Origin: Elymus sibiricus | Lineage: Eukaryota; Streptophyta; Magnoliopsida; Poales; Poaceae | Length of the DNA: 64,000 nt | NCBI GenBank assembly: GCA_039707655.1 | Contig: CM077676.1 | Span: forward strand, 377,212,114-377,276,113 | Direction: 5' to 3' | In this document: positions 58,812 through 64,000 of the stretch, piece after piece | Layout: each line of letters opens with the position of its first letter | Position numbering within the stretch: the stretch's first letter is position 1 | Program-made: the position numbers and the translations under genes | The notes under the pieces: model-generated | Told to the model about the DNA's origin: nothing | What the model saw: the letters and a program-made list of their open reading frames with translations, nothing else | The model's database searches: none

Positions 58812-59901
58812 ATGGCCGACACCCTCAAGGGGCACTGGGGTGGTTCCACCATGACGGATGGCACCATCGTAGAGCTGCGCGGCGTGGGGTATCTGACCCC
58901 CGCCATCGCTGCCCGTGCTCCAGCGGCTGGCCAGCAAGTGCCCGCTCCCAACGCTGGGGAGCGGGTTGTATTTGTTCCCCACCTCGTCCGAGGCCTGGGG
59001 TTCCCGCTGCACCCCTTTATGCGCGGGGTGATGTACTACTACGGGCTCGATTTCCACCATATGGCTCAGAACTCCATTATTCACCTCGCCTCCTTCATTA
59101 CGGTCTGCGAGGCCTTCCTCCACTGCGAGCCGCACTTTGGCCTATGGCTGAAGCTCTTCGGGGTCAAGCCGAAGTCCAGTGGCTCTGACCTCGCGGAGTG
59201 CGGAGGAGCCATGATCAGCAAAAACCAGGGGGCCGCATGGTTCAAGGACACCTTCATTGAAACGGTGAAGGAGTGGCAACGGGAGTGGTTTTATATCACC
59301 GAACAGCTCGCCCTGGTCAAACTAGGGTCCCAGCCTTCTTGGCTGGGCCTCCAAAGAAGCTCAAGTACTGGAAGGAGAAGGGCGTTTCCTGGGGGAACCC
59401 AACTGAGGTGGAGGTCCTGGTCGAGAGGATCAAATGGTGGTCCACCACGGGGAAGGTCGAGCTTGCCGACATCATCAACGTCATGCTCAACCGCCGCATA
59501 CTCCCTCTCTCGCTTCGGGCTACCCCAATGTGGGTACAAAAGCCCGAGGACGTGGACTCCATCACCACCTTCTTCCACTCCACCTTGGCCGCCATGTGGA
59601 CGAAGCTCATGAAGCTGGCCAAGGACAAGATCCCCAAGGAAGGGGAGGACCGCGGCCTCGAGGACAAGATCCCCCCGGTAAGTGATCCTGCCCACCAACT
59701 ATCATTTCCGTCTTCCATATCGGGGAGTAGAGTTTTGATGAATCCTTATGCTTGACGTTTTGCAGAAGTGGCTAGCCTGGGTACACGGTGTGCGATTCCC
59801 GGCTCCACTGCCAGAGGAGCCCCTGACTCCCCTGCTCTCGGCGCTCCTGACCGAGGAGCCGCACGTGGTGGCCCCCGAAGGGACGAAGTCCCAGAGGGGT
59901 A
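58812..59901 (+). pseudogene. Retrotransposon gene of the PF04195 (putative gypsy-type) family, with an intron
   Basis: ATG at 58812 (ccagccatggcc) opens MADTLKGHWGGSTMTDG. The family signature is FPLHPFMRGVMYYYGL, then HLASFITVCEAFLHCEPHFG. It changes frame between about 59298 and 59340: WFYITE is followed, one frame over, by VPAFLAGPPKKLKYWKEKG and MLNRRILPLSLR. At 59678-59765 an 88-bp intron is likely (ggtaagt donor, ttttgcag acceptor, phase 0), after which KWLAWVHGVRFPAPLPEEPL continues. The reading is then cut by a Gypsy LTR at 59902. The product is assumed to be gag-like. It is known only from transposable elements. Confidence 0.8.
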
Positions 59902-61583
59902 TGATGTCTACTACACAACTTATTCTTGTAGACTCGTGTTGGGCCTCCAAGCGCAGAGTTTTGTAGGACAGTAGCAATTTTCCCTCAAGTGGATGACCTA
60001 AGGTTTATCAATCCATGGGAGGTGTAGGATGAAGATGGTCTCTCTCAAACAACCCTGCAATCAAGTACAAGAAATCTCTTGTGTCCCCAACACACCAAAT
60101 ACAATGGTAAATTGTATAGGTGCACTAGTTTGGCGAAGAGATGGTGATACACGTGTAGTATGGATAGTAGAAATATATTTTTATAATCTGAATAAATAAA
60201 AACAGCAAGGTAGCAAACGATAAAAGTGAGCACAAACAGTATTGCAATGCTTAAAAACAAGGCCTAGGATTCATACTTTCACTAGTGCAATCTCTCAACA
60301 ATGCTAACATAATTGGATCATATAACAATCCCTCAACGTGCGACAAAGAATCAATCCAAGGTTCCTATTAGCGGAGAACATAAGATAGAAATTGTTGTAG
60401 GGTACGAAACCACCTCAAAGTTATCCTTTCCGATCAATCTATTGAGCTATTCCTATAAGTGCCACGAACAGCCCTTGAGTTCGTACTAAAATAACACCAT
60501 ATGATATGCATCAACCAACTCTAATATCACCTAGATACTCCAATGTCACCACAAGTATCCGTGAGTCAATTATACGATACGCATCAAACAACTTCAGATT
60601 CATAATATTCAATCCAACACAAAGAACGTCAAAGAGTGCCCCAAGATTTCTACCGGAGAAAGTAGGACGAAAACGTGCATCAACCCCTATGCATAGATTA
60701 CCCCAATGTCACCTCGGGAATCCGCGAGTTGAGTGCCAAAACATACATCAAGTGAATCAATATAATACCCCATTGTCACCACGGGTATTCATATGCAAGA
60801 CATACATCAAGTGTTCTCAAATCCATAAAAGTGTACAATCCGATAATAGTGAAACCTCAAAGGTAAAAACTCACTTCATCACAACAATATAGAAAGGGGA
60901 AAACACCATATGATCCAACTATATTAACAAAGCTCGCGGTACATCAAGATCGTGCCAAATCAAGAACACGAGAGAGAGAGAGAGAGATCAAACACATAGC
61001 TACTAGTACATACCCTCATCCCCGAGGGTGAACTACTCCCTCCTCGTCATGGAGACTGCCGGGATGATGAAGATGGCCTCCGGTGATGATTCCCCCCTCC
61101 GGCAGGGTGCCGGAAAAGGGCTCCAGATGGGATCTCTTTGGTACAGAGGCTTGCGGTGGCGTAAAAACTCATCTAGGTTAACTTTCGGGGGTTTCTGAAT
61201 ATATAGGATTTTTCAGCGTTGGAATCACACGAAGAAGGGCCACAGGGGGCCCACGAGGCACCAGGGCGCGCCTGGGGGGTGGCGTGCCCAGGTGGCTTGT
61301 GGGGCCCCTGTGGGTCTTCTGCTGCTCCCCCGAAGCTTCCTGGGTCTGTTTCCTTCTAGAAAAAATCGTCAAAAAGTTTCGCTGCATTTGGACTTCATTT
61401 GATATGGATTTTCTGGAAAACCAAAAACAAGCAGAAAACAGCAACTGGCACTGGGCAGTAGGTCAATATGTTAGTCCATGAAAATCATATAAAATTCATA
61501 TAAAGGTGCACCAAAATCATACAAAACTATAATAAACATGGCATGAATACTTCATAAATTATAGATACGTTGGAGACGTATCA
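59902..61583 (-). repeat. Gypsy LTR (element Y)
   Basis: Plus-strand ends tgatgtctactac and ggagacgtatca, 1682 bp. It contains a GA run at about 60970 and the GC-rich hairpin at 61250-61303. It is followed by the polypurine tract in reverse, so it is a 3' LTR of a minus-strand element inserted in the PF04195-type gene. Confidence 0.85.
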
Positions 61584-63173
61584 GCATCCCCAAGCTTAAT
61601 TCCTGCTCGTCCTCGAGTAGGTAAATGATAAAAGAAATAATTTATGAAGTGTGAATGCTAGCATAGTGCATAAGTTTGATCAATGATAATTTCAATCACT
61701 TTTCCTAGCATCATAACAACAACTCTTTCTCATAAAACTCATCATGATAAAGTAGCAATCAATTCACATGTCATGGTTTAAACAATGCATTCTCTTAAAA
61801 CTTAACAACCTATGTTCTTAGTCACCAAACAGTTGCAATTCAACTTATTTTCAACAAAGTCTAAGTAAGAGCTCCACATACTCAATTATCATATAGTCTT
61901 CTATGATTGCTAGTACTCAAAGCATATTTTTAGAACAAATGGCATCCATCGAACACAGAGAAAGATAGGGGCTTAATGTTTCGCCTCCCAACTTATTTAT
62001 CATAGAGATAATTGTCAACAATAATAATTCATGATCAAATATATTTGACTGGCCATATGTGCCTGGATCTTTCCCCACCACATGATGCTTGCCAACTAGA
62101 GAATAATTGAGGTTGAAATGAGAAGTAATACTATTGACTCTTGCATAAAAGTAAATACATAAAGTAAAAGATAGACCCTTCGCAGAGGGAAGCAGAGGTT
62201 GTCATGTGCTTTTGATTTTTGGATGTGCAAGCCCTTAATGCAAAGGAACGTCATGTTAGATTGCCCCTTGTGATAGCAACCTTTATTATGCAATCCATCG
62301 CTTTTATTTCTTTACCATCACAAGTTCGTACAACGCTTATTTTCCCTTGCAATAAAAGATCATACATATTTTAGGAGCAATTTTTATTGCTTTTTGCACC
62401 GATGACAACTTACTTGAAGGATCTTATTCAATCCATAGGTAGATATGGTGGACACTCATGGGAAGAAACAGGGTTTAAGGGTTTTTGGATGCACAAGTAG
62501 TATCGCTACTTAGTATGAATTTTTGGCTAGCAAATGATACTAAGCAAGCACCACATGTTGGAGGATCCATAACAATATAACTTCTATGCAAATATACCCA
62601 AACATAACTCATTACATTGTCTTCCTTGTCCAACTTCAACTAATTTGCACAAGTTTGAAAATAATTAATGGGTATTCACAATCATAAAAGATGTCCAAGA
62701 TAATATATTTATATGTGAAAGTTCTCTTCCTTATACTAGTCATTCATGAATTGCTTGTATGACCAATATTGTGATTGTCAAGCTCCAATAGATTTCACTT
62801 TCTAACCCAAATGTGAAACTACTAATAGACATGATACAAGCATATGAAGCACATATAATTTCAAATTTATGATATTCAATTCATTCAACAATTTACTCAT
62901 AGGATATAAGTGAAGAACAAGAGTAAATGACAAACTACTCCCAAAAGATATAAGTGAAGACCAAATGAGTAGTTAAGTAAATAGGTAGCTATGTGAGGAC
63001 TCTCTCTCATTTAAAATTTCAGATCTTGATAATTTTATTCAAACAACAAACAAAACGAAAATAAAAGGACACTCCAAGAATAGCACATAACACGTGAACA
63101 AGTAAAAACTTAGGCTAACCGATAGGTGTTGATGAAGAAAGGTGGGATGCCAACCGGGGCATCCCCAGGCTTA
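61584..63173 (-). other. Internal 3' region of Gypsy element Y
   Basis: Non-coding 3' region matching 42300-43000 in reverse. It is interrupted at 63174 by a CACTA element, so pol would lie beyond the window. No ORF is recognised. Confidence 0.7.
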
Positions 63174-64000
63174 CACTAGTGGAAAAATGGGATTTAGTCC
63201 CGGTTGGAAAAGGCCTTTAGTCCCGGGTCACCAACCGGGACAAGTAAATCGAGACTAAAGGCCCCCACCCTTTAGTCCCGGTTGGCCACGACCCAGGACT
63301 GAAGTCCCTCCACGTGGCCGCGAGCGCGCACCGGGGGCTGGAGGACCTTTAGTCCCGGTTGGTGACACCAACCGGGACTAAGGCCCCTCCATGTTGCCGC
63401 GAGCTAGGGCCGGGGGCTGAAGCACCTCTAGTCCCGGTTGGTGACACCAACCGGGACTAATGATTTTGTGTTGGGGTTTAGGGTTTTAGGGTTTAGAGTT
63501 TATGGTTTATTTTTCCTTTTCATTTTGTGTTTTCCATTCAATTCTTTTTCATTTCAAACATATTTTACGCTACTACATATTGTACACGTTATGCATATAT
63601 AATATAATTTCTCGTATGACCATACATATATCATATAATTTCTCGTACGACCATACATATATATATACAATTTGGTATATACAATTTCTCCTACAATTTG
63701 CAGATCATTACATGCAGGCATTAGGTGCAATGGTATTCTCCGCTTTCAGATATGACCTCCGTAAGCAAAAATCCCGCAATTTCCTCTTGAATTGCTCGTA
63801 TGCGGTTCTCTGGTAGGAGCTTATCCCGCATCTCGTCAATCTTTAAAGAAGGAGATCAATATGAATATATTAGTTGTGTGTATATATATTAGATCATCAT
63901 AAAAAAAAATGTGAATAGTGTTTACGTACCTGAAGTTGTCTTACATCTCTGCGCCATTCGGTCGTAATGCGAATGTTCTCGCAAACGTAGTATGCACATA
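63174..64000 (-). mobile_element. CACTA transposon, 3' terminal part
   Basis: It starts cactagtggaaaaatggg (after tta, the likely 3-bp target site). Subterminal repeats of tagtcccggttgg and ccaaccgggact occur in both orientations (63196-63460), forming hairpins such as ggttggtgacaccaacc. The coding strand is minus, so this is the 3' end of the element. It runs off the right edge. Confidence 0.88.
63721..64000 (-). CDS. CACTA ORF with Ulp1-like C-terminus, last two exons (partial)
   Basis: Exon 63930-64000 reads CAYYVCENIRITTEWRRDVR and ends with a donor gtacgt. The intron is 63841-63929 and exon 63721-63840 reads IDEMRDKLLPENRIRAIQEE, ending GEYHCT-stop (TAA at 63721-63723). The C-x-YYVCE pattern is the catalytic-cysteine region of the Ulp1-type protease domain found in one ORF of many plant CACTA elements. 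This is only the C-terminal 62 residues and no lesion is seen in them. The 5' part is outside the window. Confidence 0.75.

Noticed and set aside
58812..59901. Host gene of unknown function
   Set aside because: The PF04195-type signature and position between LTR-like sequence and internal element DNA mark it as a retrotransposon gene.

Overview
The window reads as intergenic DNA of a large grass genome, almost certainly a Triticeae cereal (wheat, Aegilops, rye or barley group). The evidence is the mix of elements: a BARE1/Angela-type Copia whose LTR begins TGTTGGAAATATGCCCTAGA, Athila-like Gypsy elements primed by tRNA-Asp, very long GC-rich LTRs, Stowaway MITEs with CTCCCTCC termini, and CACTA transposons. 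Most of the 64 kb is assigned to transposable elements, many nested inside one another. Family names are from recognition only; no database search was possible.

Layout. 1-3044 is part of a Gypsy-type LTR on the minus strand. 3045-7852 is a decayed Angela/BARE1 Copia on the minus strand with several stops and two damaged catalytic sites. 7853-22667 is a local array in which one non-coding unit (about 285-bp tandem repeats, then a 'ggtggaggagaagat' minisatellite, then a conserved tail) occurs four times. Two of the four units carry the same Gypsy LTR insertion, so the region grew by segmental duplication after that insertion. 22668-26998 holds a CACTA terminus, several Stowaway MITEs and a broken gene for a repeat-rich protein. 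26999-33776 is a complete LTR retrotransposon with a perfect 5-bp target duplication, a gag remnant and no pol, and it carries a nested solo Copia LTR. 34311-35027 is a DEDDy 3'-5' exonuclease-like gene split by one TAG stop. 35895-43019 is a plus-strand Athila-like Gypsy with gag, protease, RT, RNase H and integrase remnants. 43020-50673 is a Copia remnant whose LTR contains a 3.9-kb solo LTR. 51599 to the end is a deep nest: Copia LTR, then Gypsy LTR, then two short-LTR elements (one with a PF04195-type gene), then another Gypsy, then a CACTA element with two exons of a Ulp1-like ORF.

Nothing here looks like an operon, a defence system or a CRISPR array. The two non-transposon gene-like loci (25.3-25.9 kb and 34.3-35.0 kb) are both interrupted. 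The least explained part is the four-unit array at 7.9-22.7 kb. The rest is ordinary retrotransposon nesting, with boundaries that can be set to the base in several cases by target-site duplications.
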